Of a DNA stretch of 64,000 bases, positions 38,701 to 46,122 are shown piece after piece. The translations under genes and the position numbers were made by a program. Where the stretch lies: positions 1,116,001-1,180,000 of the forward strand of contig NC_059543.1 in NCBI RefSeq assembly GCF_905220415.1, given 5' to 3'. Numbering within the stretch: the stretch's first letter is position 1; each line of letters opens with the position of its first letter. This stretch comes from Colias croceus (Eukaryota; Arthropoda; Insecta; Lepidoptera; Pieridae). The notes beneath the pieces are model-generated. The model searched no databases and had not been told where the DNA came from. It saw only the letters and a list, made by a program, of their open reading frames with translations.

Positions 38701-39561
38701 AATTTCGAAACTTATAGCATCTAAACTTAGACAACTAATCAGAGCCACGCTTGAGGCGTGGCGCCAAAATTCTCGATGGTCGCGAGTCCGACGTTGCCAG
38801 ATAGAATAAATTTGTTAAAATAATGCAGCAAAATATAAATAATACTATACATTTTAATATTTTGGTCGGAACCGGGAGAACCTGGTTTCATATTATTCAG
38901 ACCCGGTTCTCAAGATCATCAAAAAACCCGGGTGCATGGCCAAGTCACGAGTGGCTGAGTTGGTCAGGCATCCGCCCCGGAATGGCGCGTAAGGATGCGG
39001 GTTCGAGTCCCGTCTCGTGATCGAATTTTTTCTAATATTTATAGTCTTATAAACAGATTTTTTATTTATTACAGGCTGAAGGTGGTGATGCAGCTGAAAT
39101 AAAGTAAGTAACTAAACTATCCAATCAGTACTGGCCAATAAAAACAAGTCTTTATTGGAACATAATAGTTATAACCTCATTTAAAAAGTCGGTTACAAAA
39201 GTAAACTTATAATTACACACATTTTTTTGGAACGAAGTTCCTTATCACGCGTTGCGAAAGGGGGCCATGGAAGGGGCCCAAAAGTTGTAAGTAACGATAT
39301 TTATTTCTATACCCGTGCCGTGCGACGTGCGCGTATTTCTCTGTCTTTCTCTCTCTCTCATAGAAAGCAAGCCAGTTAGTTTAGTGAGTTCGTTCCATCT
39401 TGTCCTTTGACACCTCTCAAGTACATATTTTAATTTTTTTCTTTTCTAGGGCGGAGAAGGGCATGAGTTCGGGGGCCATTGCAGGCACATCTATCGGCGT
39501 AATATCGGGGTGTGGGGTCTTAGCTTGGCTCGGAACAATCGTGTACAAGCGCTTCTTTTAA
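10989..39561 (+). CDS. Multi-exon gene: secreted-type membrane protein with tandem Thr/Pro-rich stalk
   Basis: I assembled this from splice signals and phase. Exon 1 is 10989-11027 (MWSFKLVVFTIFL) and exon 2 is 11375-11403 (VSTTARPSNG). Then 67-nt A exons start at 27731, 28857, 29983, 31109, 32235 and 35322, with longer or shorter variants at 36789-36867 and 38202-38253. They alternate with B exons at 28141, 29267, 30393, 31519 and 34605 (32 nt) and at 35706 and 37158 (35 nt). The last exons are 39075-39103 and 39450-39561. All have AG/GT borders, and the phases join throughout. The total is 972 nt = 323 codons plus stop. The product is a signal peptide, a repeated unit TPPGN(K/E)NQQPSDLITTPV... 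plus NTSTTERDMQK, then SSGAIAGTSIGVISGCG within a membrane helix, and a short basic tail. It is a mucin-like type I surface protein. I do not recognise the family. Transcript evidence is lacking. Confidence 0.7.
11432..11527 (-). mobile_element. Truncated Helitron fragment
   Basis: On the minus strand it ends GCGGGCGAAGCCACGGGCGG followed by AAATCTAG|T. Only about 95 bp remain before a TATTAGATATTAGAT tract, the same decayed 5' end as the copy at 3921. Confidence 0.65.
11538..12447 (+). mobile_element. Tc1-like DNA transposon, internally shortened
   Basis: Inverted ends ACACCGGCACAATTAGCGGA and TCCGCTAATTGTGCCGGTGT are flanked by TA on both sides, as expected for Tc1/mariner insertion. Its 0.9-kb length is short for an autonomous Tc1 element. 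It sits in the intron after exon 2 of the stalk gene. Confidence 0.85.
11590..12194 (+). pseudogene. Tc1 transposase, broken C-terminal two-thirds
   Basis: The intact stretch 11727-12194 (155 codons) contains the second catalytic Asp in MQDNARAHSA and the Glu in WPANSPNMNPIEYVWD, i.e. the DDE core of Tc1 transposases. Upstream, VLFTDECRV gives the first Asp, in a different frame and followed by stops near 11640-11680. The N-terminal DNA-binding HTH domains are missing. The protein is therefore not functional. Confidence 0.85.
12456..12542 (+). other. Short ORF resembling half of an EGF-like domain (uncertain)
   Basis: A 28-codon frame reads CPSDYGTWYRNQTYC (residues 6-20) and ends with TAA, with ATTAAA about 30 bp downstream. 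Its spacing resembles the first half of insect EGF-ligand domains if the Arg in WYRN replaced a Cys. It lies only 8 bp from the Tc1 insertion, and I could find no acceptor in phase with exon 2. It may be chance, or a decayed exon. Confidence 0.25.
12595..12970 (-). repeat. 3' LTR of the Gypsy element
   Basis: It matches the right-hand LTR almost base for base (for example GAGACTTTATTTTAATATTT and TATGCCGAGCGGCAA), with a few substitutions and a short indel (CATACATAA against CATATTACATAA). It begins TGTAAAG on the minus strand next to the polypurine tract. Confidence 0.85.
13160..13405 (-). pseudogene. Gypsy integrase C-terminal remnant
   Basis: Translating the minus strand gives NYNKKIFDKHRAKFDFQVED, then NKLDELRIGPFKIIEKI and a final LIPLSLK stop. 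This is the usual tail of a Ty3/Gypsy integrase. It is separated from the rest of the integrase by the LINE at 13419-14483. Confidence 0.75.
13419..14483 (-). mobile_element. 5'-truncated LINE (Jockey/CR1-like) inside the Gypsy integrase
   Basis: A 293-codon frame (13549-14430) begins in the RT active site (CLMFADDLKIY). Upstream codons NLINDLPNVVSSAQ continue the RT domain to about 14483, where the element is truncated. The thumb/C-terminal region includes LGVTFSSRLQFKEHI and YQAYVRSCLEYNCIIWD. The 3' end carries an (AAAT)n tail at 13420-13450. The frame is intact over its length, so this is a fairly recent insertion into an already resident Gypsy copy. Confidence 0.85.
14478..15322 (-). pseudogene. 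Gypsy integrase, zinc-binding and catalytic core, broken
   Basis: The segment at 15140-15322 has the H-H part (VHKNMCHIGVRQML) of the HHCC domain. 14819-15085 has RPFEIVSIDTIGGFGG, with the first catalytic Asp, and LLVDHFTRYAF. 14478-14876 has FSDQYPGINSKEFKNYL, with the second Asp, and NAPFSNALNERLNQTLVNK, with the Glu region. Three frame breaks separate the pieces. Confidence 0.85.
15608..16822 (-). pseudogene. Gypsy reverse transcriptase and RNase H, broken
   Basis: 16385-16822 encodes the RT N-terminal half (IIEESYSPFAAPVTLAFKKE, LCIDFRDLNKIVVPQAQPFP, YFSTLDINCAFWSIPL). The middle (16020-16385), with the YxDD region, survives only in shifted frames. 15608-16012 gives the connection and RNase H start (KPILEIFDKNLPINIYTDAS, VAYFSKKLNK). 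Stops and shifts rule out activity. Confidence 0.85.
16919..17146 (-). pseudogene. Gypsy protease-region remnant
   Basis: A 75-codon frame lies just before the RT fragment on the minus strand and includes VYIVDSKEFKYDFLIVLDLI. That resembles the part of a retroviral-type aspartic protease after the catalytic loop. The assignment rests mainly on position between gag and RT. Confidence 0.45.
17542..17761 (-). mobile_element. Helitron-like element with (TA)n 5' end
   Basis: On the minus strand it starts with (TA)n (17728-17761), then AAAACTCAAAGGTGACTGA. It passes through CCAAACCACTGGACGTATCA and ends GTCGTGGGCGGAAGCTAG|T. The arrangement and 3' end match a lepidopteran Helitron-like family distinct from the others here. 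Confidence 0.7.
18560..18896. mobile_element. hAT-like MITE
   Basis: The termini CAGGGCAACTCTTTGGCGAA and the inverse of TTCGCCTTTGCCCTG share CAGGGCAA and GGCGAACGCTACACGT. The CAGGG start is typical of hAT elements. No clear 8-bp target duplication remains. The interior has several GATCC/ATCAATA repeats and no ORF. Confidence 0.6.
18905..21060 (+). pseudogene. Degenerate LINE (ORF1 plus reverse transcriptase)
   Basis: A coiled-coil ORF1 can be followed in pieces from about 19100 to 19520 (NQINEIKSSACMIITEQNIL). It is followed by NVIFAGFPELTSYNSEERKS, like the RNA-binding part of LINE ORF1. RT motifs appear in broken frames: ATPIYKSGSKFEPGNNRPI-like sequence near 19890, GVFIDLQKAFDTVSHELL (20130-20190), IPQGSILGPLLF (20345) and LYADDT (20430). 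The thumb/C-terminal part is 20769-21026. Multiple stops and deletions make it inactive. The clade is probably Jockey/CR1-like. Confidence 0.75.
21490..22267 (-). pseudogene. Gypsy gag remnants
   Basis: A frame starting at 22267 immediately inside the 5' LTR begins MAYKTTFPVMKMDKLRLKFA, contains DSNV..ITSIE-type strands, and ends at 22010. A second piece at 21490-21684 (WKENLCETYGNKGWTQERY) has the W...L...Y..KGW pattern seen in insect Gypsy gag capsid regions. They are out of frame with each other, and no zinc knuckle is visible. Confidence 0.55.
22268..22819 (-). repeat. 5' LTR of the Gypsy element, enlarged by a MITE
   Basis: It is the same sequence as the 12595-12970 LTR except for one 176-bp insertion at 22518-22693. 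It ends CTTTACA at 22819. Confidence 0.85.
22518..22696. mobile_element. Harbinger-like MITE inside the 5' LTR
   Basis: Comparison with the uninterrupted LTR shows a clean 173-bp insertion (22521-22693) with TTA duplicated on both sides. The imperfect inverted ends are TGCCTTTAGTACACC and the inverse of ..CCATAGGCG. The intact LTR gives the empty site, so the boundaries are secure. Confidence 0.8.
23252..23952. mobile_element. 701-bp TIR element rich in TTTCATGAAATG motifs
   Basis: The termini TGCTCATTTCATGATATGAT (23252) and ATCATATCATGAAATGAGCA (ending 23952) are perfect inverted repeats of 20 bp. Both subterminal regions contain repeated (T)TTCATGAAATG and TTTGGCCA blocks in both orientations. 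It is non-coding. The centre holds two perfect hairpins (23531-23601). Confidence 0.65.
23531..23601. repeat. Two adjacent perfect hairpins
   Basis: GGATATATA|AA|TATATATCC (23531-23550) is followed by a 21-bp perfect stem (23554-23574 with 23581-23601, core ATGCGTCTTAAAT) around a 6-nt loop. It could fold as a small RNA hairpin or be transposon structure. Confidence 0.6.
25260..25303 (+). repeat. Tandem hairpins, possible LINE 3' end
   Basis: GCCACTG-AAAAT-CAGTGGC (25260-25278) abuts CACGAATG...CATTCGTG (25278-25303). They follow a 250-bp T-rich stretch that looks like a LINE 3' untranslated region. Confidence 0.4.
25398..25604 (+). mobile_element. Complete non-autonomous Helitron
   Basis: It starts A|TCCATACTAATATTATAAA and ends GCGGGCGAAGCCGCGGGCGG followed by AAAGCTAG. 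It belongs to the TCTGTCTGTCTGTTACTC family, the same as 5831-6032. Confidence 0.85.
25719..25909 (+). mobile_element. Non-autonomous Helitron, third family
   Basis: The body (AAACTACGCAACGGATTTTG, TAGATAGAGTGATTCAAGAG) ends CAGGCGAAGCCGCGGGCGG, then TAAGCTAG|T. Related minus-strand copies lie at 54071-54253 (complete) and 48690-48810 (partial). Confidence 0.75.
26198..26436 (+). mobile_element. Non-autonomous Helitron in the array's 5' remnant
   Basis: Its 5' end TCCATACTATTATAAATGCG is fused directly to the unit sequence CTAACTATTATTA. It ends with the GC-rich hairpin and AAACTAG|T. Downstream sequence does not resume the unit, so a deletion accompanied or followed insertion. Confidence 0.8.
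26455..26668 (-). mobile_element. tRNA-derived SINE
   Basis: On the minus strand the head GCCTCCTTGGTACAATGGTT contains an A-box-like motif, and GGGTTCGATTCCCGG an RNA polymerase III B box. The 3' part (CCCCACTTGGGGACATGGGA) recurs, truncated, at 48837-48965. Confidence 0.75.
27065..27286 (+). mobile_element. Helitron of the first array unit
   Basis: It runs from TCCTACTAATACATATTATA to the GC-rich hairpin and ACCGCTAG|T. The same element is present at the same place in every later unit, so it was inserted before the array was amplified. Unit 1 keeps a longer 5' end than units 2-5. Confidence 0.8.
27065..32514 (+). repeat. 1,126-bp tandem array carrying the exon pairs of the stalk gene
   Basis: Equivalent points recur exactly every 1,126 bp (for example A exons at 27731, 28857, 29983, 31109, 32235; B exons at 28141, 29267, 30393, 31519). 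Units differ by only a handful of bases that I could see: one A/G in exon A (Lys against Glu), a T-run change before exon B, one C/T near the Helitron end, and a small deletion near 32360. Each unit contains exon A, exon B 344 bp later, a Helitron starting about 26 bp after exon B, a second Helitron-like remnant, and intron sequence. The 63- and 95-codon frames repeated in each unit are repeat shadows. Confidence 0.9.
32515..34483. mobile_element. Fold-back Tc1/mariner-like element, 1,965 bp, TA target duplication
   Basis: The ends CAGGGTGGCCCGTTTACAGT (32517) and ACTGTAAACGGGTCACCCTG (ending 34481) begin arms of about 880-900 bp (32517 to about 33420, and about 33606 to 34481) that are inverted copies with scattered mismatches. 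Comparison with intact units shows TA duplicated at the insertion site. Each arm, read toward the spacer-distal side, encodes ITAIKESRQPFNRLRR and CLAKGGRHFENLL stop. The last motif resembles the C-terminal end of Tc1/IS630-type transposases. No other transposase remains. Confidence 0.8.
35768..35985 (+). mobile_element. Helitron in an older unit
   Basis: It runs from TCCTACTAATATTATAAATT to the GC-rich hairpin and ATGTCTAG|T. It occupies the same position after a B exon as in the young units. The copy at 37220-37429 is the same but has lost its CTAG end. Confidence 0.8.
36013..36183 (+). mobile_element. Helitron-like element, ACGGGCGAAGCCGGGGCGG type
   Basis: It ends CACGGGCGAAGCCGGGGCGG, then ACCACTAG|T, with CGCGTGTGAACGGCTGAACC in the body. 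A truncated relative ends at 63588 (ACCGCTAG|T). Confidence 0.7.
38393..38597. mobile_element. GC-rich dispersed repeat with TTGACGTGACAACG end
   Basis: The left end TTGACGTGACAACGTC is mirrored by GACGTTGTCACGTTCAA ending at 38555. A shared tail (CAGTAAACCGACTTTACAGA) continues to about 38597. A copy and a partial third copy lie in tandem at 50329-50641. Open frames on both strands here are repeat shadows. Confidence 0.6.
38944..39021 (+). tRNA. tRNA-like sequence, probably a pseudogene or SINE head
   Basis: A 7-bp acceptor stem TCACGAG/CTCGTGA, an A box TGGCTGAGTTGG and a B box GGTTCGAGTCC with a 5-bp T stem are present. The anticodon arm is poor. The best fold gives a CCGGAAT loop (GGA, serine-like) with C instead of T at position 33. 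I see no terminal T run close by. It lies in the intron before the penultimate exon of the stalk gene. Confidence 0.4.
39075..39561 (+). CDS. Last two exons of the stalk gene: membrane anchor
   Basis: 39075-39103 (AEGGDAAEIK, phase 0 in, phase 2 out, GTAAGT donor) joins 39450-39561 after CTTTTCTAG. The last exon encodes KAEKGM, a hydrophobic stretch with small-residue spacing (GAIAGTSIGVISGCG, LAWLGTIV), then YKRFF and TAA. The basic residue after the helix suits a type I orientation with a four- to five-residue cytoplasmic tail. Confidence 0.8.
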
Positions 39562-39975
39562 TTCAATTATAGTTCAAATAGATTAGTATCGTCCTAACAT
39601 TGTATGTAAATTTTAAAGCAATAAGTTTAGGCTGGAACTTTTAAACTTTATAGTCCTGTAAATAATTTCTTTTTTTTAGCTGCAACTATTCATATTGTTT
39701 AGGAGAAAATCATTGTATTTGTATAACCTTGTAAAGCATACATAATAAGCAATTAAAATAGGTTTATGTGAGTATTATGTATTGAACATAGACTTTGATC
39801 GCATTCTTATTGTATATTTAAAATTACCTAACAATTTATTCAAAATGTTCAGCTACAGTTTATAGTTTATAGTATTCAAGATAGTCAAGACTAATTTTTG
39901 CTTGAAGTTAAGTATTGCCCAATGTGTTTTTTAAACAAATGACTGAGAGAATAAATGATTTTTTAAATACTTGTG
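39562..39975 (+). other. 3' untranslated region with poly(A) signal
   Basis: AT-rich sequence without repeats follows the stop. AATAAA occurs at 39950-39955 and is the best candidate for the polyadenylation signal of the stalk gene. Confidence 0.5.
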
Positions 39976-42137
39976 TTTTTTTAATCTTGTCCCCACTTAA
40001 ATCATAGAAAATATTTGGCTTTACCCGTTTTCGCTTATTTTAATCTTTTAAATATTTTTATTAAACTTTGAGAAACAGGGAAAACGTCTTTCATAGATCA
40101 GTTCACGAAATATTTTTTAATTTACAGTTTACTGCCATCTAGGGAGAGAATGTTGAAGCATTTGCTTCGTTTGAGTTATTAAAATAACCAAAATTTATAT
40201 TAGTTCAATACAATTTGTACAGATGGCGCTTTAATTAATAAATGATTTTTGAAGCAAAATTCGGATAATCATTGGATAATCCAAGGATAATCATTTAATT
40301 GGTGAAGTCCGGTGTTTTTAAATGATCTGTGTGGTACAGACAATAAAGAAAAAGCTTTTTATACATCTAAATTATTTGTAAATTTTAAAAGTTGCGCTCT
40401 AGTTGTGCCTCTGTGGATCAGCCACGAAGAAAACCACGGGCAATAACTTAAATTCTCATTTCTTTATTAATTTTTGGAAAAGACTTTGCGTATGTATGTC
40501 GCAGTCAAATTGTATTATTTCGCCGTTTACAAACGCTTGGCATTTTGTAATATGTCGAGAATTCGTAATCAGACGTTTTTGGTTTGGATAAGGGGGTGGG
40601 TAATGGGTTAAGTAAGGTTTGTGTTTTTTTAACTACCAGAAATAGGAGCCCCGCGAAGTGGGGCTCCGTCGGCTCGCGAGCGTCTTTTTGTAGAATCTTG
40701 GAAAAAGTTTAATTCTCAGCATTTTACAAAATGCCGAGCATTTGTAAACGGCGAAATAATACAATTTGCCTGCGTCATGTACCTATAATATGGTAAGCAT
40801 TATTTTTATTCAACAATTCATCCAGTGGTGCATTCAGCTATACCTATATTAGTACCTATGTATAGATTAGAAGAGATAATATATTATGCTTGTGTAAGGA
40901 ATTGTGAATCAGCTATATTAGATTCCAAATTCTTTATAGTTAGCTTCAGATAGCACTATTATTTATTGTGTGCAGGCGGCTCAGAAATTGTACATAATAA
41001 TACAATAAATATAGCCAGGTCCGAATCTAGATATTATATTTATAGACGCGATAATTGAGTTTAATTAAAATACCTATTTGGAAAAATTTGTATGACTTTA
41101 AAGAATAACTACCTATAGAGTTTCTGGTCGTATTTTCTCTGTAGAAACTGTATTCTGAAGCTTTGGTAAATGATTTCACTTTTCTGCATTTGGACGATTC
41201 CAAAGCGCTTCTTCAAGAAGTCTAGTTGAATAAATAAATGTTTGTCTTTAAGTTGACTCTCAGATCTTGGTCCGGAAGGTAATCTTGTTACTGATATAAG
41301 AATGAGAGCTTGATGGTAGTTAATCTCCGAATATGAACATTCAGAATGAAGATAAGCCTAATAAGAATCGAAGAAATTAAGTATCGCATACGTACAACCA
41401 TAAAATACCTATTACTAGAACAGAGCAGCGAAATAACAAAATAAATAGGTGTAATATAATATTTTTAGCTAATGCTTGATTTTGTGAGTGGTAAAAGCTA
41501 CCCACACACAAAATAAAGGGATTTACAACTTGCCAAAATCGAAATATATAACGAATGTCCCTACGACTATTTAGTATTTATTGCCATTCTTATTGAAGAC
41601 CGTGGTCTTATTCTTATATTCATTTAATTTGCAATTTTTCATAAGGCGCCGGAGGCACTCCGTTCCCCTGAATGCGGGCCTGTTAACGTTGCACTTATTT
41701 CCTCGTCATAACGGGACTACGCCCCACGATTCCGCCAATTTATCAAACGACATTTAAAATAAATTTCCGCATCTCGATGGGGATTCGAATATTGGCTATA
41801 TTGTAAACACCAAGCCCTCTTCCTATATCCTGAATGAATTTTTGTCGACGTGTCGCTAATTTGTGATTGTGGCTCTTAAATGTAGCGGAGTAAAAGGTCT
41901 CTAAATAATGACAAAAATTTATTTGTATGGTAGATCATTTTTATGTTTTCTTGGTATATTTACCTAATTATTTTTTTTTGTTCTTCGCCCGCCAGTAGTG
42001 ATCAGTATCGTAGTTGCCTGGAAAAAAATTCTAATAAGTGATAAGGCCGCCAAATAAGTTTACTATGTCTTTTTCTGTAAGGTGGTATCACAAGATTGTG
42101 AGGTTTTGATTAAGTTTTTGTCGATGAAATTGACATA
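39976..42137. other. Intergenic DNA with one inverted-repeat element
   Basis: I see no gene. An inverted pair (40498-40550 and 40724-40777, core TTATTTCGCCGTTTACAAA) brackets a GC-rich GAGCCCCGCGAAGTGGGGCTC hairpin near 40648. It is probably a MITE of about 290 bp. The 62-codon frame at 40403 is not credible. Confidence 0.45.
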
Positions 42138-42378
42138 TCCATACTAATATTATAAATGCGAAAGTAACTCTGTCTGTCTGTCTGTCTGTTACTCAATCAC
42201 GCCTAAAATACTGAACCAATTTTCATGAAATTTGGTATGGAGATATTTTGATACCCGAGAAAGGACATAGGCTACTTTTTATCTCGGGAAAATGACGCAA
42301 TCCCGGAAATCCCACGGGAACGGGAACTATGTGGGTTTTTCTTTCACTGCGCGGGAGAAACCGCGGGCGGAAACCTAG
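42138..42378 (+). mobile_element. Complete non-autonomous Helitron
   Basis: It runs from A|TCCATACTAATATTATAAA to GCGGGAGAAACCGCGGGCGG and AAACCTAG|T. It is the TCTGTCTG family, with one extra TCTG unit. Confidence 0.85.
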
Positions 42379-42600
42379 TAATCTATAAAATGGGATTAAC
42401 TTGGGATTAACATATGGGATGCTTTTATCTCGAATAAGATAATATAGGTAAGCTTGATTATAAGATGACAGATAGAATTGACATTGATGTAATAGAGATG
42501 ATCAAGACCAAGAGAAATGTATGACAAGCACACAGAAGTGAGTACTTCTGCCAATCAAAATAAAGATGATGTTCTGACACACTTGTTATATAAAATTGTA

Positions 42601-42787
42601 AGTGCCCTTACGCACTAGCGGTTAACCGCGGGGGCGGCTAACCGCGCGGTTAGACGCTTTACCATTTTAATATGCAACCGCTTATGATTAGTGCGTACAA
42701 TCATAAGCGGTTGCATATTAAAATGGGGAAGCGGCTAACCGCGCGGTAAGCCGCCCCCGCGGTTAACCGCTAGTGCGTAAGGGCACT
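42601..42787. mobile_element. 187-bp near-perfect palindromic MITE
   Basis: AGTGCCCTTACGCACTAGCG at the start is repeated inverted at the end, and pairing continues with few mismatches almost to the centre (AACCGCTTATGATT...AATCATAAGCGGTT), leaving about 9 unpaired bases. It is GC-rich against an AT-rich background. I could not define a target duplication with confidence. Confidence 0.75.
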
Positions 42788-43854
42788 ATGGTTTTATAGT
42801 CAGAATTCACAGGTAACTAATAAGTACTGATAATTTGATAACTCTTATGGCTCTTACTCAACTTACTACTTTTAATAATTTGGTAGTAATGTAATGAGTT
42901 GCAGGTAAACTTAATCTTTGGTAGCAAATTAACTTTTATTTGAATATACACAATCACTATTTTACACATTTTTACATAATTGTGTGAAATTTATGAAAAA
43001 ATTAAAGTTCTCCATGAAAGCTGTTTAACCAGGATCATTCTAGATGTACCGACATATTACTATAAAACAGGTATTAAATTTTATAAGGCAATGCTGAATC
43101 CAAATAATTTTTCAAACTGGTAGAATCTAATTTAAATTGAAAAAGAAATATTTGATTTTGAAACAAGAATCTCTCATAGTTCAGTAATGCTTAACTAAAT
43201 TCTATAGCCTAATATCATATGCAAAAAAGTCTCTAGTTGAATCAATAGTTGAATATATTATATTACAAAATATATTTTAGTTAAATAATCGCTTATCGTC
43301 ATACAGTTTTCTATGACCAAAGTCTTATAACGTTTTTCCCGCCCTCGATATGAAAATTAGCTGATACTTCGAGACTTAACACCGGTAATGGAGGCTTTGC
43401 CTCTAAACGATTTTATGATTGAATTTCGATAAAGAGGTTCTGAATATTTCATCTTCAATTTTTATTTATATCGACTTTATTTCTTTCAGCGGTGGCAAGG
43501 TGACTGATGGGTTTTTTATTTAATGTACGAAGAATGTACGTATATAATTTATTTGCCACCATTTTTATATTATTTACCTACATTATTGACTCTATTTTTT
43601 GGTAGTTTGTATTTCTTAAATTCCATCGAAAAAAAGATTTTATAAAGATTTATTAAAAAAAAATTGATGTTTCGAATTGATTACCTACTGTTTAGTATAA
43701 ATCTGAAATATGTATATGGCCAGTAATATGATTTTTACTGTGTTTTTAATTGATACCTTTATTAATATGTGCAAATAAAAGAGGTATTAAGTATTTTCGC
43801 TATTATAGGTTGTATAATATTACGAAGGTTCATTTATGCCATGCCACAATTTTT

Positions 43855-43978
43855 GAAGTGAAACTTCTGCACGTTGAGAGAAAAAATTTTAAGGACGCGA
43901 TAGGTACCGTCACATAGGACGACGACGATTTTGATATCTTTGAATTTTGCCAAAGAAGTTTCACTTTTGACACGTGTG
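43855..43978 (+). mobile_element. GAAGTGAAACTTC-family MITE, short type
   Basis: It is bounded by GAAGTGAAACTTC and AAAGAAGTTTCACTTT, with CGTCACATAGGACGACGACG inside and ACACGTGTGCTC just outside. It is related to 44557-44640 (partial), 51744-51868 and 56885-57009. Confidence 0.65.
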
Positions 43979-44319
43979 CTCAGTACACAGGTTCTTTGTT
44001 CTCTATTTTTTGTCCAATAAATTAAACCTCAAAATCTTCAGGCTCTAGCATCGATTACTATATTAAGTTAAGTCAGGGCCATATATTGACGTGTCTGGAC
44101 CAATATTAATCAGGGCCTTGTCCAGTCCGCCAATCGCACTTGGCACTGACAGGCGTAATTAGTGACGTCATAGTCCTGCGGGAGCTGCGCAGGTTAACCG
44201 ACTGGGCAAAAAAGGATAAATAGTTAGGTATCAGTTGTAAAATATGGTGAGAATTTTGTTTATTTACGCAATTAAGTTTTATAATTATAATCCTTATAAT
44301 ATGTAATCCTTATGGATTT

Positions 44320-44450
44320 GCAGGTTGTCTGGCAGAAATCGCTTAAAGCGATTAGACCGCCCTCTGTACATATTTTAACTTGTATCGCTCTTATTTTAAA
44401 ATCCTGAATTTTTGTGTGCAATAAAGAATTTTTCATTCATTCATTCATAA
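44320..44450 (+). mobile_element. LINE 3' end with (CATT)n tail
   Basis: AGGTTGTCTGGCAGAAATCG, GATTAGACCGCCCTCTGTAC, then GCAATAAAGAATTTTTCATT and CATT repeats match in layout the 3' end of a common lepidopteran LINE. No coding part is attached. Confidence 0.55.
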
Positions 44451-44556
44451 TTTACACAATGACAGACTTCTAGGTGATATACTCTTACTTAATACTAATA
44501 TTAAATAAGAGTGTAATAACTATCCTGACTGCATAATTTAGCACTTGAATCTTCAT

Positions 44557-44640
44557 GACAATACCGTCACGTCATGGAGTAAGGTGACGATTTTGATTTA
44601 CCTATTTAAAATTTAAATCTTGTCAAAGAAGTTTCACTTC
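44557..44640 (+). mobile_element. Partial GAAGTGAAACTTC-family MITE
   Basis: It has the internal ATACCGTCACGTCATGGAGT block and the right terminus AAAGAAGTTTCACTTC; the left half is missing. Confidence 0.55.
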
Positions 44641-44855
44641 TTACTCGTGTGCTCGGCACGCCTATTCACATTTGGCAATTTTCCACAGAGGCTCTAAGTA
44701 TGATTGAAGTGCCATATATTCCATACCAAAGCTGTCAATACACCAACATATTACTTACTATGCTGATGTTTTCTCCCAGGCGTTCCCACGTACGCAGTAC
44801 GTGTGATGGAAAAATTACAAACATGATATTAATGTCCCCGGAAGAATATTAAAAA

Positions 44856-45100
44856 CCGGCCAAGTGCAAGTCGGACTCGCGCACGAAGGGTTCCGTACTA
44901 TGGGGAGGTCCTTGATATATTTTTTTATTTTTTTTTATTTTTAGTATTTGTTGTTATAGCGGCAACGGCATACATCATTTGTAAAAATTCAGCTTTCTAG
45001 TTATCACGGTTTATGACATACAGCCTGAAGACAGACAGACAGACAACGAAGTTTCAGTAATAGGGTCCCGTTTTACCGTTTCGGTACGGAACACTAAAAA
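44856..45100 (+). mobile_element. Lepidopteran CCGGCCAAGTGC interspersed repeat
   Basis: The sequence AAAAACCGGCCAAGTGCAAG, CGCACGAAGGGTTCCGTACT, TTGTTGTTATAGCGGCAACG, and the inverted-looking end TCGGTACGGAACACTAAAAA are recognisable from general knowledge as a very common lepidopteran repeat. Both ends contain TTCCGTAC/GTACGGAA, so it may be a TIR-type element. Confidence 0.7.
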
Positions 45101-46122
45101 CGAGGTTATTAAGGGTTCGATCGGAATGCGTTTTATTGGATTCTCTCATAAAATAATATCGGGTGACATGTTTTCTGGCGCTATGGGTAAACCGAGTGGT
45201 TGATGGAAATAAAGAGGTATGTTTGTGTGTTTGCTTGTAAGAATAGCTGGAATTATTTAACCGTATTGAAATTTTTTTCAACAGGAGCTTCCTCCTTTTA
45301 TTGCTCCTGAACAATCAAAGCTATTCTATATCATGTATATAATAAAACATTTATGAGCATATCTATTAGCAAATTTTATTTCGGATTATTCCGGGTGACT
45401 TAGGTACGAGTTACAAAAACAATATTTAACATATTATATTAATATAAATAAAATGAAACTATTCTTACTTAGGCGTTCCCAACTAAAATATTTTTTTTTT
45501 CTTTGAAACCTTTTCAAGAGTTTATTATATTCATACCATATCACAGCCTTATTACCGATCTTGCAGACGGTCAGCAACAGCAAAAAATCGTAAAATAGTT
45601 GCTGTCAATGGTCTGTTTCATATTACGTAGAAGGCTAGTTGTTTACAAGCAGATAATAATCAGCCGTCAAAAGTGCTGCCTCTGTTGAGCAACTGAAAAA
45701 CTAAAAATGCAACTTCGGTATGGTATTATCTTTATCTACGACTTGTGACAGCTACTCGACAACAACGTAACAACATCCATCTTCCAAGCAATCGATTATA
45801 TATATGCCACAGCTCTACAGCCGACGTCAATTTGCACTATCTGTACCAATTCTTCCTTCTTTCTGGTTTTAAAGATAATAAAGTAAGCACCCAATATAAG
45901 AGAACTAGCTTCTAAGATAGATTATATGGATAACATAGTTACCAACATATAATCCGAAGGGTGGGAGACAATTACACATTCTCAGCTGCGATCCGAAGCA
46001 ATGTTATGAACTCACTGTACCTTCAAATTAGAAGATGGTTTTGCAGATGTGTCGAAACGTTGTTCACGATTGGGTTAAGTTTTAAGCTTATAAAGACTTT
46101 TTTTAATTATGTGTTAATTTAA

